Positions 1 through 10,123 of a DNA stretch of 64,000 nucleotides are shown one piece after another. The translations under genes were made by a program, and so were the position numbers. The stretch comes from Ostrinia nubilalis (taxonomy: Eukaryota > Arthropoda > Insecta > Lepidoptera > Crambidae), in contig NC_087118.1 of assembly GCF_963855985.1 (NCBI RefSeq), forward strand, positions 8,489,001-8,553,000. Reading direction: 5' to 3'. The notes beneath the pieces are model-generated. The model was not told the DNA's origin. It ran no database searches and worked only from the letters and a program-made list of their open reading frames with translations. Numbering within the stretch: position 1 is the stretch's first letter; every line of letters begins with the position of its first letter.

Positions 1-271
1 ACTCTTTAATGCTTAGGAGTTGGAGGATAATTCTTTAAATATTATAAGTACAAATAGACCAACAGTTGTATTCTTTCATGTTTTTAAGGTGGGCTGACGG
101 TTTAAGGTCTTTTAGGTTTCCTACATGGTAACCTGTATTTTGTATGGAATATTATTTACACTAGACATGAAGAATATGGTGTCAATGTACTGCCTACCTT
201 CAGTGGTAACATCAAGGTAATAATTAGTTAACTAAAAAGCAAGAAATAAGTAAAATTTTATTAAAAAAAAT

Positions 272-364
272 AAAACCGACTCCAAAAAACCTACACTAAA
301 AAGTGGAAAAATAATTAGTAATTATTTTTCCACTTTTTAGTGTAGGTTTTTTGGAGTCGGTTTT
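272..364. repeat. Near-perfect 46-bp inverted repeat
   Basis: Arms 272-317 and 319-364 are perfect reverse complements around a single G at 318. The arm starts AAAACCGACTCC on the left and ends GGAGTCGGTTTT on the right. Such a palindrome could be a miniature foldback transposon or a head-to-head repeat junction. It has no coding content and I could not define a target duplication. Confidence 0.9.
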
Positions 365-1017
365 TTTTTTTATAATATGCGTTCAAGATATAATCAAATG
401 GACGGCGCATGATTGGGAAAGTCGACGCCATGTAACGGGATAAGGCGAGACAGAAGAGAGAAAGAGAATAATTATGTTGTATGAAAAAATAAGGCGAAAG
501 AAAATGTTGAATTAAACAAAAAAAAAATGCCATTTGATTCTTTGAAGTGGTCTTAATACCCTAGATTTACAGGATATTATCAGGAACACGTTGTAGGTAT
601 ATGAATGGAAAAAGACAATGATTCAATACTCAAGTAACAAAATCACACTTAATGCAGAATTGATTACTTTACTTATGGACGGAAAAGTAACATTAGTATT
701 ATTAATTATTCATTTTTATAAGTTTTAAACAAATAACGTACTCGTGTAACGTCACAGAATAAGTAATAGTACAGGTACAGAAGGATTACTCCGCAAGACT
801 ATTTAAATAAATGCGAGTCTTGCTGCGACGCGATAAAGTGGAATTCAGCTCGCACAGCACTACGTACCTACAATTTTATTCACCTACAAGTTTTGTCTCT
901 TTCTATCCCGTGCCTCTGAACTCTTCTTACGCTGTTAGGGTTGCTGTCTAGTGAAAAAATAAATAATCTTCTTATATGTAATGAGGTACGTATGTTGCAT
1001 TCATGACTCATACGCAT

Positions 1018-1092
1018 TCATTATGGAAAACCTTGGGAGAGGCCTTTGTCCAGGTGTGGACGTCATTTGGCTGAAACGAACGAACGCATTCT
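1018..1092 (+). repeat. RTE-type LINE 3' terminus fragment
   Basis: The stretch contains GGGAGAGGCCTTTGTCCAG, then GGACGTCATTTGGCTGAAA, then a short GAAC-repeat tail. This looks like the 3' end of the RTE-type LINEs common in Lepidoptera. A related end (GTCTTTCGGCTGAAACGAAAG) follows the RTE coding fragment near 4210. The family assignment is from memory of the pattern and is moderate. Confidence 0.55.
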
Positions 1093-1191
1093 GAGCAGTA
1101 GATAGTCATGGTAGGTTAGGTTCCTATCTAAGATTAATTATTGGCTTTATTAATCTAAGGTTCCTATACTATCCTAAGAATTATTGATTAC

Positions 1192-1335
1192 TGTAGAAGC
1201 TGGGTATAAATGATACACTATTTGTTACTTTTTCTTTTACTCAATCAAACGTAATTTACAATAATGTAGGTACTCTAGACGAACTTGGGCAGAGTTTCGG
1301 CTTACTGTCCAAACTGTGGTGGAATAGGCCTCCAA
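1192..1335 (-). repeat. Gypsy 3' LTR, distal piece
   Basis: This is the far part of the 3' LTR, cut at AGGCCTCCAA (1326-1335) by the Jockey LINE. The matching proximal piece resumes at 9922. The sequence corresponds to 18455-18599 of the intact LTR. Confidence 0.92.
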
Positions 1336-1691
1336 TTTTTTTTGAAGGGACGCGCGCTGGTAGCTTGAGGAGCTTTTCCAGCTTCACCGGGCAGAGTGGC
1401 GAGTACAGAAGGTACTCTAGCCGTTTGGCGATCGTCGGTGCGCGTGCCGACGAGGCCGAGTGTGGGCTTCGCGAAGCGAAGCCCAGGCTCGTCCGCGTCG
1501 GTCGCAGACCGACGTTCGCGATCGGGCCGTATCGAGCGCATAAGGCGCCCGATCAGTGGCGAACCCAACTAGAGGGTTGCCCACCGCGGTGTTGGACCAA
1601 AGTCCAGCCTACGGCGGGCTCACTCTAGTGGGCCCGATCGAGGGGACTACGGACGCGGCCTGAGGGCGCCACGGTAGGCTCGGACCTCGGC
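1336..1691 (-). other. Jockey LINE 3' UTR and A-tail
   Basis: After the ORF2 stop the minus strand has a GC-rich 3' UTR of about 350 bp with short hairpins such as GGGCTTCGCTTCGCGAAGCCC-like arms near 1470. It ends in AAAAAAAA at the target duplication. The overlapping open frames on both strands here are compositional. Confidence 0.65.
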
Positions 1692-2527
1692 TCAGGCCGT
1701 GTCCGGGGTACGGATAGGGGAGAACCGGCCCTGTACATGTCTGTACCGTCCGAAATGGAAAGCAGGGCCTCGTACTCGCCGGCGAGTACGGTGTAACGAG
1801 CTACTGTGTTGTGGAGTAGTTGGCGTGCTTAAGGCAGTGATGTCTGTGTTCAGAAATTCGGTAATAGGATCGTCCGGGTCGTCTAGGACATGCCTAGGTC
1901 GTCGGTATTGGGCAGCGACATCTTTCTGGGGTGTATACGTGGCGGCGCTAACGATAAGAGGGTTCTTGTGGTTGATCGCTTTATCAAAGTAGCGGCGAGA
2001 GGCTTCTTTCATAAAGTGATCAATCGATGGGATCTCGAAATCTCTATGGAGATTCGTATTACGCACGAACCACGGGGCGTCCGCGGCTCGGCGTAAGAAT
2101 TTGTTTTGGAGGGTCTGGAATTTCTTAAGGTCTGTTGCAGGAAGTGTGAGCAAACACCGGACTGGCGTAAGTCAACACTGGACGGATGCAGGTTTTGTAA
2201 ATTGTCAACTTATTTCTAAGTGACAATTTACTTTTCCTTCCAACTAGGTGGTAGAGTCGGTGGATGTAGTGGTTCGCACGGCTCAAGACGCGTCTGAGGT
2301 GCGGAGCGAACGATAATCTCTGGTCGAGGGTGACACCTAAGTACTTGGCCTCACTTTTCCAAGGAATAGTTTGGTCAAATAAGGTGAGATGGGTGGGGAC
2401 ATTAGGACGAGTGCGAACCGGAGGACGTTTCGCAGACAAAGCCCTAGAAAAGTACACTGCTGCACTTTTTTCGGGATTTACCTCGATTAGAGGTGGGCGC
2501 CACGCCGGCGCGCCGCCGCCGCCGTGA

Positions 2528-3250
2528 ATTTTTTCACTAGGAATTGCAGTATCTTTTGGGGGGCGATATGTTTTACATCTTGTTGGCTTAGGATGTGTTT
2601 GCCCAGGTGTAAGCTCCGCTTGCGCATCAAAGGTCCGCAGTCCGTGAGAATGTGTAGTAGCGTTTCATCTGCCTCTTGGCACATCCTGCACGTTCTTGAT
2701 TCGGACAGTCCCATAATGGACAAGTGCTTGTTTAAGCTGCAGTGTCCAGTGAAGGCTCGAACTAAGATGTGCATTTTGATCCTACTCAGTCCTATGATCT
2801 GCTTAGAGCATTTTCTGTCATAGGCTTTTATAAGAGCTTTGGAATGAGTTAATCCTGGCGTGTCTGACCATGCCTTAAAGGATTTGTTTAAATAGATGTT
2901 AGGCCTGGCCATTTTCACGATTCCCGCGTGACATGGAACCCATCTCAGCGTTACTCTGTTACGTTTTCCTAGGGTATTCAGTCGACTCATGCAGTTTTTT
3001 ACCAACTTTGAAGTGATTAAGATGGAGTTTAAGGCCATCAGCGCGGCCTGACTATCTGAGTTAATGTAAATTATGTGGTTGGCATAATTTTTTCGCAGGT
3101 TAGCTTCCGCACATTCAATAATGGCGTAGACTTCTGCCTGAAAGATAGAGGCAAATTTACCCAGGCTTTGAGATAGCCTAAGCTTCGGCTGCTCTCCTTA
3201 CACGCCATAGCCTACGTTAGGGCCCATTTTTGACCCATCAGTAAACAATA
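2528..3250 (-). pseudogene. LINE RNase H and C-terminal fragment inside hAT
   Basis: The minus strand encodes the RNase H domain and tail of an RNase H-bearing LINE. Landmarks are ILFTDGSKMG, AEVYAIIECAEANL, YINSDSQAALMALNS and LRWVPCHAGI, followed by a tail with CRMCQEADETLLHILTDC, a zinc-finger-like motif. One in-frame TAA lies near 3199. The last residues run straight into the GC-rich end of the hAT element. Endonuclease and RT are missing, so this is a 3' fragment. Clade (I, R1 or related) is not resolved. Confidence 0.75.
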
Positions 3251-3667
3251 TTATAACAGAAGAACTAACTATAATATTTATTCTTTAATGCCATACAAAT
3301 TGGTACTCAAGGCGAACTTAATGACGTTGATATACTAATAAATTGATTAAATAACTTAATACTAACTATATAAACAGTTAATCAAGTACATTATTCAAGT
3401 TACTGCTTAATTGATCGCGAGAGGCGCCGGTCCCTCTTGCTGTCAAGAAAAAAATCCCCGCCTTCGTCTGGCAGATAACCCACACTATTGGACTATAATT
3501 TAAGCGAATCACTCACACCGAGATTGGCAAATATGTCTCGGAATGCAAATGGGAACCACAACCTCTGGAAGGAAACAAAGTACCTCCCTCAAAGTGTTCT
3601 CCGCTTATTAGGTCCGGTAAACATGAGTGGCGAGTGCGAACTGACAAGAAAAATCTCAGACGTTTGC
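3251..3667. other. hAT interior, LINE 3'-tail remnant, no gene
   Basis: Positions 3283-3325 (TTCTTTAATGCCATACAAAT, then GGCGAACTTAATGACG) resemble the short LINE tail inserted at 47863-47933. The rest is unassigned DNA with no credible reading frame. Confidence 0.5.
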
Positions 3668-3758
3668 TAAAGCCTGGTCCGTGAGCACGTAGAATTTTGT
3701 CCAATGACCCCAAGCTACCCATCCTTATCGCTCGCGCGTGCTCACGGACCAGGCTTTA
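3668..3758. repeat. 91-bp perfect hairpin, likely miniature foldback element
   Basis: Arms TAAAGCCTGGTCCGTGAGCA plus CG (3668-3689) and their exact reverse complement (3737-3758) enclose a 47-bp loop. The design matches a miniature inverted-repeat element. The edges TA...TA are compatible with a TA-type target site. Confidence 0.8.
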
Positions 3759-4003
3759 CATGACAAGCCGGTTTATTTAAACCCATTGACACGGATAATC
3801 CCTTACTACCCTATACTTTAATAACCTTCCCATTGTGATTTGAGAGGGCTCATTTTGCATCTTTTCGTATGCTACTTATGGACATTTTTGTACTTGACTA
3901 TCTGGGGAGTTGATCGCCATGTTTCCGCTTACCCTCCTCAAGTTCAAATTAGAAGATTGATTCCTACTACGCTAATTGAGGACGAAAGACGCAGGAGGAC
4001 AAA

Positions 4004-4234
4004 GTGACTGACATAGCCCACAGAATCGCTAAAATCAAGTGGCAGTGGACGGGGCACATATCTCGTAGAACTGATGGCCGCTGGGGCAGTAAAGTTTTTG
4101 AGTGGCGACCACGAGCCGGAAGACGTAGCGTGGGCAGGCCTCCCATAAGGTGGACCGACGATTTGGGGAAGGTCGCAAGAAGTGCATGGATGCGAGCGGC
4201 GCAGGATGTCTTTCGGCTGAAACGAAAGAACTAA
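4004..4234 (+). pseudogene. RTE-type LINE C-terminal fragment
   Basis: The protein reads IAKIKWQWTGHISRRTDGRW and then RRSVGRPPIRWTDDL, the hallmark C-terminus of RTE-type LINE ORF2 in insects. It lies after the RT domain, which is absent here. Just past it, GTCTTTCGGCTGAAACGAAAG resembles the RTE 3' terminus seen at 1018-1092, so the fragment has an internal deletion before the end. It is cargo of the hAT element. Confidence 0.75.
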
Positions 4235-4265
4235 CGCTAAGAGAGATGGCTAAGCTATAGAAATA

Positions 4266-5260
4266 GCCAAAATGGACCCTCGTAAAGCACTTGCATTTGA
4301 TCTGATCACCATGAAGTCCATGGTCTTGACAATGACCACACTGAGTGAGAAGAACCTCGCAAGTCTCTTAACTTTGGAAATGATCCATAAGGCTGGCAAG
4401 TCGCCTAACGAATTCTCTTATCGCTCAATTAATCTGACATTTGTATTGTTAAAATTATAGAAAAGGATCATTCTTGCTCGTTTATTCCCTTGACTAAGTA
4501 TGACTCATGTAATATAGTATACCCGACCATAAATTTTGGCAAAAACCATACTAACCATAATCAGTACAATGTTTGGAAAAGAAAGAATCCTGTACGTCTG
4601 CTTTCGCTGCGGCTTCAGCTGGGTTTATCATAAAGGACTACTCTATGAAATTAAAAAGTACCTTCTAGCACACTTCTACTACCTGCTGATGGATTCTTTT
4701 CTCAGTGACAGACAGTTTTAAATCAAACTCGGTGACAAAATCTTCTCTTTTTAGCTGCAAAGCTGGAGTACCCCAGGACTCTGTACTTGGTCCGATATTC
4801 TATTACATCTACTAGTAAAGTAGCCCAGACACCAGAAAGCTGCGGCATTCCTCAAATGTAACTGTGATCTTAAAGTGACTAGACTGTTGCAAAGTCAGCT
4901 GCTTGGCAGACCAAGTGGCGCATGTAATTAAGCCCCGAAGTCTCACCATATTATCATTTAAGACGTGAAACTTATCCTCCGGCCAATCTAGACCTCGACA
5001 CATTGCTGCAATCAACCTGCATTAAAATCCTGGACCGTAGGATGACATGGAAAGACCATAAATATAAATAAAACAGAACTGAATATAATATTCCACCGAC
5101 AGTCAGCTAATCCAACATTAACTATGTGCCTCCAAAGAGCTCAAAAATACATGTTAAAGGTACTTTTATCAGCACATTGTTACGCTCGCCTTTAGGAAGT
5201 ACACGAGAACCTGATCTCAGCCAAACCCGCTATCCAAATATCAAAGTACCTATCTATGAT
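4266..5260 (+). pseudogene. Degenerate Jockey/BS-like LINE RT fragment
   Basis: Decayed plus-strand reading frames match a Jockey-group RT of the Drosophila BS type. The pieces in order are an RKALAFDLIT segment (for APGFDLIT), MIHKAGKSPNEFSYRSINL, VYHKGLLYEIKKYLLAHFYY, a LSDRQF segment, then AGVPQDSVLGPIFYYIY across a frameshift, and LDRRMTWKDH. Stops and frameshifts are frequent, so it is much older than the elements around it. It fills the right half of the hAT element up to its GC-rich end. Confidence 0.7.
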
Positions 5261-7619
5261 CAAGAGAGCTAATTTACTAGGGTAAACCATTGTGGCTCAA
5301 ACCCCAACCAACTGCAAATCACCTGATTAGTCTTGACGACAGATACTAAAAAAACCGGATTTAAAACTAATGAACAAAGGTCAAACAAGGTCACGCCGCC
5401 GACGCCGCCGCCGCCGAGGTCAAAAAGTCGGCGCGCCGCCGCTGGCCAATTTTGTATCGGCGCCCACCTCTAACCTCGATACGCCACTTCCTGAACCATT
5501 CGCCTAATTGTGTGACTGCGCGTTGGAGCGCCAAGATGACGTAATTCCGATTACGTCCGGACTTGTAGAGTGCGGTGTCGTCCGCAAAGAGGGCTAAATC
5601 CGTATGCGGATATTTGGGGATGTCATTGACGTACAATGAAAAGAGGATGGGCGAGAGCACGGAGCCCTGGGGGACTCCGGCTCTTATGGGGCGGGGGGAG
5701 GAGAGGGAGCCATCTACTCGGTAACGAAAGGTGCGATTCGATAAAAAGTCACGTAAGATGTGCACGAGACTGTCCGGCACACCGAGTTCGTAAAGCTTGT
5801 AAATCAAGCCGTTGTGCCAGACTTTATCGAATACCTTCGCTACGTCGAAGAATAACACTCCTGTCCCTACGGGTGGCTTAGCAGTGAGGCCGCTAAGTAT
5901 ATGCTCCGTTAAGCGGTGCACCTGTTGTACGCAGGAATGTGAGGCGCGGAAGCCAAACTGTTCGTTTATTAAGAGATTATTGGAAAAAACATAATCTTTT
6001 AATCGAGAAACAATTATACGTTCGTATAACTTACCCATGGTCTTTAAGAGACTGATGGGTCTGTAGCTTGTGGGGTCAGCCAGTTTCTTACCGGGCTTCG
6101 GGATGCCAATGACTTCTGCCTCTTTCCACGCATCGGGAAAGATGCAGTGAGACATGGCCGCGTTGAAAATAGCAACTAAAAGGTATACTAGGGGGGCGGG
6201 CAGGGCGCGTAAGACTCTATTAGAGATACGGTCCGGGCCGGGGGCTTTGTTGGGACGGAAACCTTTGATTATCGTTCGCACCTCGTCGACGTTGGTCGGG
6301 TCTAGGGTTGTGGTCGGAGGGAGGGCGGCTCTACGTTCGACTTCGCTGTCCACCATGCGGAGGTGGGCAGAGTCTACTGGGAGGGTACTGGGGGAGCACT
6401 GTGCTTCTAGACTGTCGGCTAGACATTCGGCTTTGGCGTCGTCGTCAAACGCAAGCGTTTGATCGGGACGTAAAAGCGGTGGCGTGGACGCTACGGTGTC
6501 GGACTTAAAGGCTCTCGTCAACTTCCAATAGGCTTGGTGAGATGGCGAGATTTCTTTAAGTAGATCATCCCACTGATTGTTACGGAGTTCCGCGATACGA
6601 GCCTTGACAGCGCGCTGTAAGGAACGTAGGCGGGCTCTGTTTTCCTCGGTTGGATAAGCGTCATAATCACGAGTGGCTGCGTTCTTTGCCCTCAATAGCT
6701 CTCGCGCGTCGTCAGGCAACCTGAGACGGTGGTTAGCCATCGCAGGCACTTGCCTAGACGAGTCGCCGATGGCGACCGAGATGTGACTAGTGAGCGCATC
6801 GATCGCGTGAATAGTTTCGTGAGGCGAAACTATATCGTCGGGGATTGAGGACAGTTGTGGGCTCTGACAGTTCCCAAGTTTTACCTTGAGTTTGTCCCAG
6901 TCCACAACTGTCTTCATAGTGGGTGTAGACTCAGGAGAGCCTAGTTGGAGTACGACCGGGCGATGGTCAGAAGTGAGCGCGTGCATGGTTTCTATAGAGT
7001 GTAGGCGGAGGCCTATATTCTTTAGAATTGCCATGTCAAGAATGTCGGGCCGATGCTCGACATTGTAAGGATAGTAAGTGGGCGTCATAGGGACTAAGAT
7101 GTCAAAAATGAGTTCCTCAGAGAGTTCGCTTAGCATCATGCCGTTGGCAGTGGATGTTACGCAACCCCAATGAGTGTGTTTGCTATTAAAGTCGCCGCCA
7201 AGAATGACTGCACTATTCATAGCAAACAGGGCCTCAAAGTCGCTCCTTAAGGGAGTCTTGTTCGGGGAGAGGTAAACCGAGCCGATGAGAATGGGCTCGT
7301 GTCCAGTCATGGCTAGCCGACAGAGTGAGACTTCTAGGTTAGAGAGAGAAGGGGGATCGACTAAAGCACAGTGCAGAGAACGCTTATAGTAAATAAGCGT
7401 GCCGCCGCCACGTGTGGGCCTATCGTGTCTAATGATATTGTAGTTCGCTATCCTAGGATTGCGAATAGAGGGAGTTAGGAGGGTCTCTTGAACCAGAAAG
7501 ATGTCGACCTGGTGGTCGGTAAGGAACTGAGTAACCTCGTCCTTCTGCTGTCTGAGACCGTTAGCGTTGAAAAAAGCTAAGGTGATTGACCGGGGTTTGA
7601 TCCTAGCGGTGGGATTAGC

Positions 7620-7624
7620 CATTA
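7620..7624 (-). promoter_or_regulatory. TAATG stop-start overlap of ORF1 and ORF2
   Basis: On the minus strand the ORF1 stop TAA (7624-7622) shares its last A with the ATG of ORF2 (7622-7620). The ORF2 product from this ATG starts MANPTARIKPRS. The same UAAUG arrangement is reported to drive stop-coupled reinitiation in the silkworm LINE SART1, so a similar mechanism is plausible here. Confidence 0.7.
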
Positions 7625-9224
7625 CGGAGCATGGAAAGAGGAGATAGCGTAGCAAAAGTCTACGTGTTCGGCGAGGATAGATAACCTATCCATGATGTTG
7701 CCTTCGCCATTAGTCGCGCGCAGTTTTGCGGCGATCACAAACATCTCGCCGACATTAATTTGGCCAAAGAAGTCTCTGACCAATTTAATGTCAGCCGCAG
7801 GTGAATGTGTAGGCTGGGGCTTGGCCTGAGGGGCCGGGACTTTGTGGGCCGGTGCCTTAGGGGCAGGGGGACTAGGGTTAGGCGCCTGATGGGTAGGTGC
7901 CTTTGGCGTAGCCTTAGGGGCTGGGTAGGGTTGAGGAGCCTGCTGGGGCGCGGGTGGGGCCACAGCTATTTGGGCGGGTGCGGGAGTAAGGCTGGCTGCC
8001 TGGGTGTAGGCCAGAGGCCTAGCCCAAGCATTGGGCCTATTGGGACGGAGGCTAGGAGCCTCACTTGCTACCGCAAAGTTGCGAGTAGCATTGATCTGCC
8101 TGGGGGCAGAGGGGATGGGGGCACGCGGCTGAGTGCGTGGGGCCCGGGGACAACCGCGATAATTCGCAGGATGACCCTGGCTACCACACAGTATGCAGCT
8201 CGGTGGTTCGGTGGCTGTGGCCTTGTCACGGACACAGTCGGCTGTGCCGTGATCGCCTAGGCACTTGACGCACCTAGGACGGGCGTGACAATTACGGGCA
8301 GCGTGCCCGTAATGTTGGCAGCGGTGGCACTGGCCGGGAGCGCCGCGCTTTCGGGGTGGCTCAACTTTGAGCCCGGAGATGAAGCAAACCGATTTCAAAT
8401 TGAAAATTGATTTCGCTTCATTGGAATAGTCCAAGACTACTTGGACAAGGTCAAAAGGTTCACGAGTACGAGTCCTGTACAGACGATGAACCTGTTTGAC
8501 AGGGAAGTTTTGGGCCTTGAGGTCGGCCAAGATGGAGGCGGAGTCTAGCTCCTTGGGAATGCCACGGATAACAACCCGCAGCTCCCTTTCCTCCTCGCGG
8601 GGGAAAGTATGATAATCGATACGGTTTTCATCAAGGAAGCGTGTTAGGGCTCGGTGCTCGTCCGAGGTGGACAAAGACACCTTAATGCCTACATTGCACG
8701 ACTTAGCGTGCGAGAAGTTGATGTGGCGCTCCTTGAGCGCGCCGGAAATCTTGTTCCAGGACGCCTTGTCCTGGACAAAGACTGGGGGGACTCTGGCAGT
8801 CCGCCCGGTGCTCGACTGCGAGCCGGAGGGTTGGGAGGATTGCGAGGGCTGAGAGAGGCCCGAGTTGGCCTTCAGCGCCTTCGCAGGGGGGGGAAGGAGG
8901 GGGAGAGGCCGCCGATTTGCGGGTCCTCTTTGAACGACTGACGGTGGTGAAGCCACTGTCATCGGCGTCCGAGACATAGTCACATTCCATGTCCCTACTG
9001 GGAGCATGGGATTGGTGCTCTATGGTAAGAGAGTGCTCGTTAGTGAGCGGAATTGGTAGCGGGGCCGAGTTAGGATCGCACATGGCGTCCTCGGGACATG
9101 ATGGGGAAGCAGGCTCCTCATGGATGGAGCTTGCGAGGGACTTTGCCCGTATGTGGGCTTTAAACCCGGAGAGGACCTCCGGGTGAGTGGCCCGGAGGAA
9201 CTTTAAAAGTTCCTCCGTGTCCAT
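7622..9224 (-). pseudogene. Jockey LINE ORF1 (Gag-like, three CCHC knuckles)
   Basis: ORF1 protein of Jockey-type LINEs binds the element RNA and forms the RNP. The chosen start at 9224 begins MDTEELLKFLRATHPEVL. After an acidic linker the frame shifts inside a run of eight G (8886-8893). The second frame carries an RRM-like region (RVVIRGIPKEL) and three CCHC knuckles: CHRCQHYGHAARNC, CVKCLGDHGTADC and CILCGSQGHPANYRGC. A Pro/Ala-rich C-terminal region follows. One extra base in the run would join the halves, so this is a very slight lesion or an assembly error. It ends in the TAATG junction with ORF2. Confidence 0.86.
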
Positions 9225-9921
9225 GGCATGGAGTTGAGTTTCGCGACGCGTGAATCTACGCCGGTTCGCAAGTCGCAACCACCGAGAAGAGCCGGCAAGA
9301 AACTCGGTGGTTATAGCGGTGTGTAAGTCCCGCACAGTCGGTGTAAACCGTGCGGGGTGAGTGGGAAAAGTGTGCCCTAACCAATGTAACTACGCCGCAA
9401 CGTAGCAACGCCGCGACGTAGGGTGAGTACCTACTCCTAGCAGTCCTTCAGGAGGGCCCCGGTCGCAAAAACAGCCAGGGATACGCTCCTTCAGGGATGG
9501 AAAATAGGGAGGGGTAGGGGGGGTCACGCCCGGCAGTGAAAGGACTGTGAAACCGAGTGTCTCAAGGGCGAGGAGGAACGCCTCACCCTCTCAAACGTGC
9601 CTTCCAGGAGGCCAAGGTTCACAGCCTAATATACCGGCGGCGGCAGGAAATTTCAGCGCCTTGAAAAAGGCACTGTCGGTCGCTCCCAATCGAACCGAAC
9701 CGCCTTTAGAAAGGCGTTTAACTACGTTTGTTCGTTATCACCGTTAGGTATCCCAAGCGCAGCCGCGGGCAAGCCACGTAATTGTGACAAAACACCACAG
9801 AAACAAGACTCGCAGAGCGAAGGCGATAAGCTCGAGGAACTCGGAGCGCAGCGCATGCGAGCGGGCGGGCGAGGCGGAGCGCACATCCGAACCGTGCGAG
9901 CGATGCGAAGCGAATGTACTG
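9225..9921 (-). other. Jockey LINE 5' UTR
   Basis: GC-rich leader of about 700 bp starting CAGTACATTCGCTTCGC on the minus strand, just inside the 10-bp target duplication. No reading frame in it looks real. Such leaders usually hold an internal Pol II promoter at the 5' end, but no specific motif is clear beyond the initial CAGT. Confidence 0.65.
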
Positions 9922-10074
9922 AGGCCTCCAAATAAGCTCCTCCGTCCTTTTATACCTTTACCCCCCACCCCAAATCGTCCGGTAGTGGGTCGATGGCTCG
10001 GCTTGGCTGTGATTGGCTGGCTTGAATGGCGCGCTCTGATTGGCTGATTGGCTGATTGGCTGCATGGTGTTACA
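9922..10074 (-). repeat. Gypsy 3' LTR, proximal piece
   Basis: It starts with the second copy of the 10-bp duplication AGGCCTCCAA (9922-9931), then continues the LTR to the inner edge at TGTAACACC (minus strand, from 10074). It has two more TGATTGGC units than the 5' LTR, consistent with slippage after insertion. Confidence 0.92.
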
Positions 10075-10090
10075 TTCGGCCATCCTAAAA
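10075..10090 (-). promoter_or_regulatory. Gypsy region in polypurine-tract position
   Basis: The minus strand reads TTTTAGGATGGCCGAA directly before the 3' LTR. It is only partly purine, but 13 nt (TAGGATGGCCGAA) recur directly before the right LTR of the non-autonomous element at 23418. That recurrence suggests a functional plus-strand priming or integration signal. Confidence 0.55.
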
Positions 10091-10123
10091 CAATAATTGC
10101 TCCCGCAATGGGAGAAAACTTGG

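Larger units (their letters stand above)
1..1187. other. AT-rich flank, no gene recognised
   Basis: No convincing coding region is visible. The short open frames are lowcomplexity or antisense to repeats. The stretch holds a long palindrome (272-364) and a LINE 3' terminus (1018-1092), listed separately. The rest looks like old, unclassified AT-rich DNA. Confidence 0.6.
2488..5472. mobile_element. hAT-type non-autonomous element with LINE cargo
   Basis: The terminal inverted repeats are TAGAGGTGGGCGCC (2488-2501) and GGCGCCCACCTCTA (5459-5472). They are flanked by the 8-bp duplication ACCTCGAT at 2480-2487 and 5473-5480. An 8-bp duplication and a TAGAG start fit the hAT superfamily. Removing the insert closes the Jockey RT frame as WRIEVNPEKS. 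GC-rich trinucleotide-like subterminal DNA (CGCCGCCGCCG) is present at both ends. No transposase is visible. Instead the 2985 bp contain fragments of at least three LINEs and a small hairpin element, so it must have moved with help in trans. Confidence 0.88.
1692..7622 (-). pseudogene. Jockey LINE ORF2 (endonuclease-RT), split by hAT
   Basis: ORF2 encodes an apurinic-like endonuclease and the RT that copies RNA at a nicked target. Endonuclease motifs are FFNANG, VQETLL, GGDFNSKHTHWG and SDHRPVV. RT motifs are APGPDRISN, YRPISLL, FGFRASHSC, FFDVAKVFDKVWH, AGVPQGSVLSP and FADDTALY. At WRIEV (5481) the hAT element enters; the gene resumes at NPEKSAAVYFSR from 2479. A frameshift near 2150 separates the last 150 codons, which hold the conserved tail KKFQTLQNKFLR. 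FADD and the endonuclease residues look intact, so it was recently functional. VAKVFD replaces the usual AKAFD. Confidence 0.87.
1336..9921 (-). mobile_element. Jockey-clade LINE, nearly full length, split by hAT element
   Basis: The insert is flanked by the 10-bp duplication AGGCCTCCAA. On the minus strand it has a GC-rich 5' UTR, ORF1 with three CCHC knuckles, ORF2 with endonuclease and RT, a 3' UTR and a short A8 tail (plus strand 1336-1343). Without the hAT insert and its duplication it is about 5.6 kb, a full-length size. ORF1 and ORF2 meet at TAATG. Known lesions are a one-base length change in a G8 run, the hAT insertion, and a frameshift near 2150. Jockey clade is judged from the RT and C-terminal motifs. 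Confidence 0.92.

Noticed and set aside
2125..2457. Small palindrome around 2208-2235 as a regulatory hairpin
   Set aside because: It lies within the conserved Jockey RT C-terminal coding sequence (KSKLSLRNKLTIYKT) and is explained by coding.
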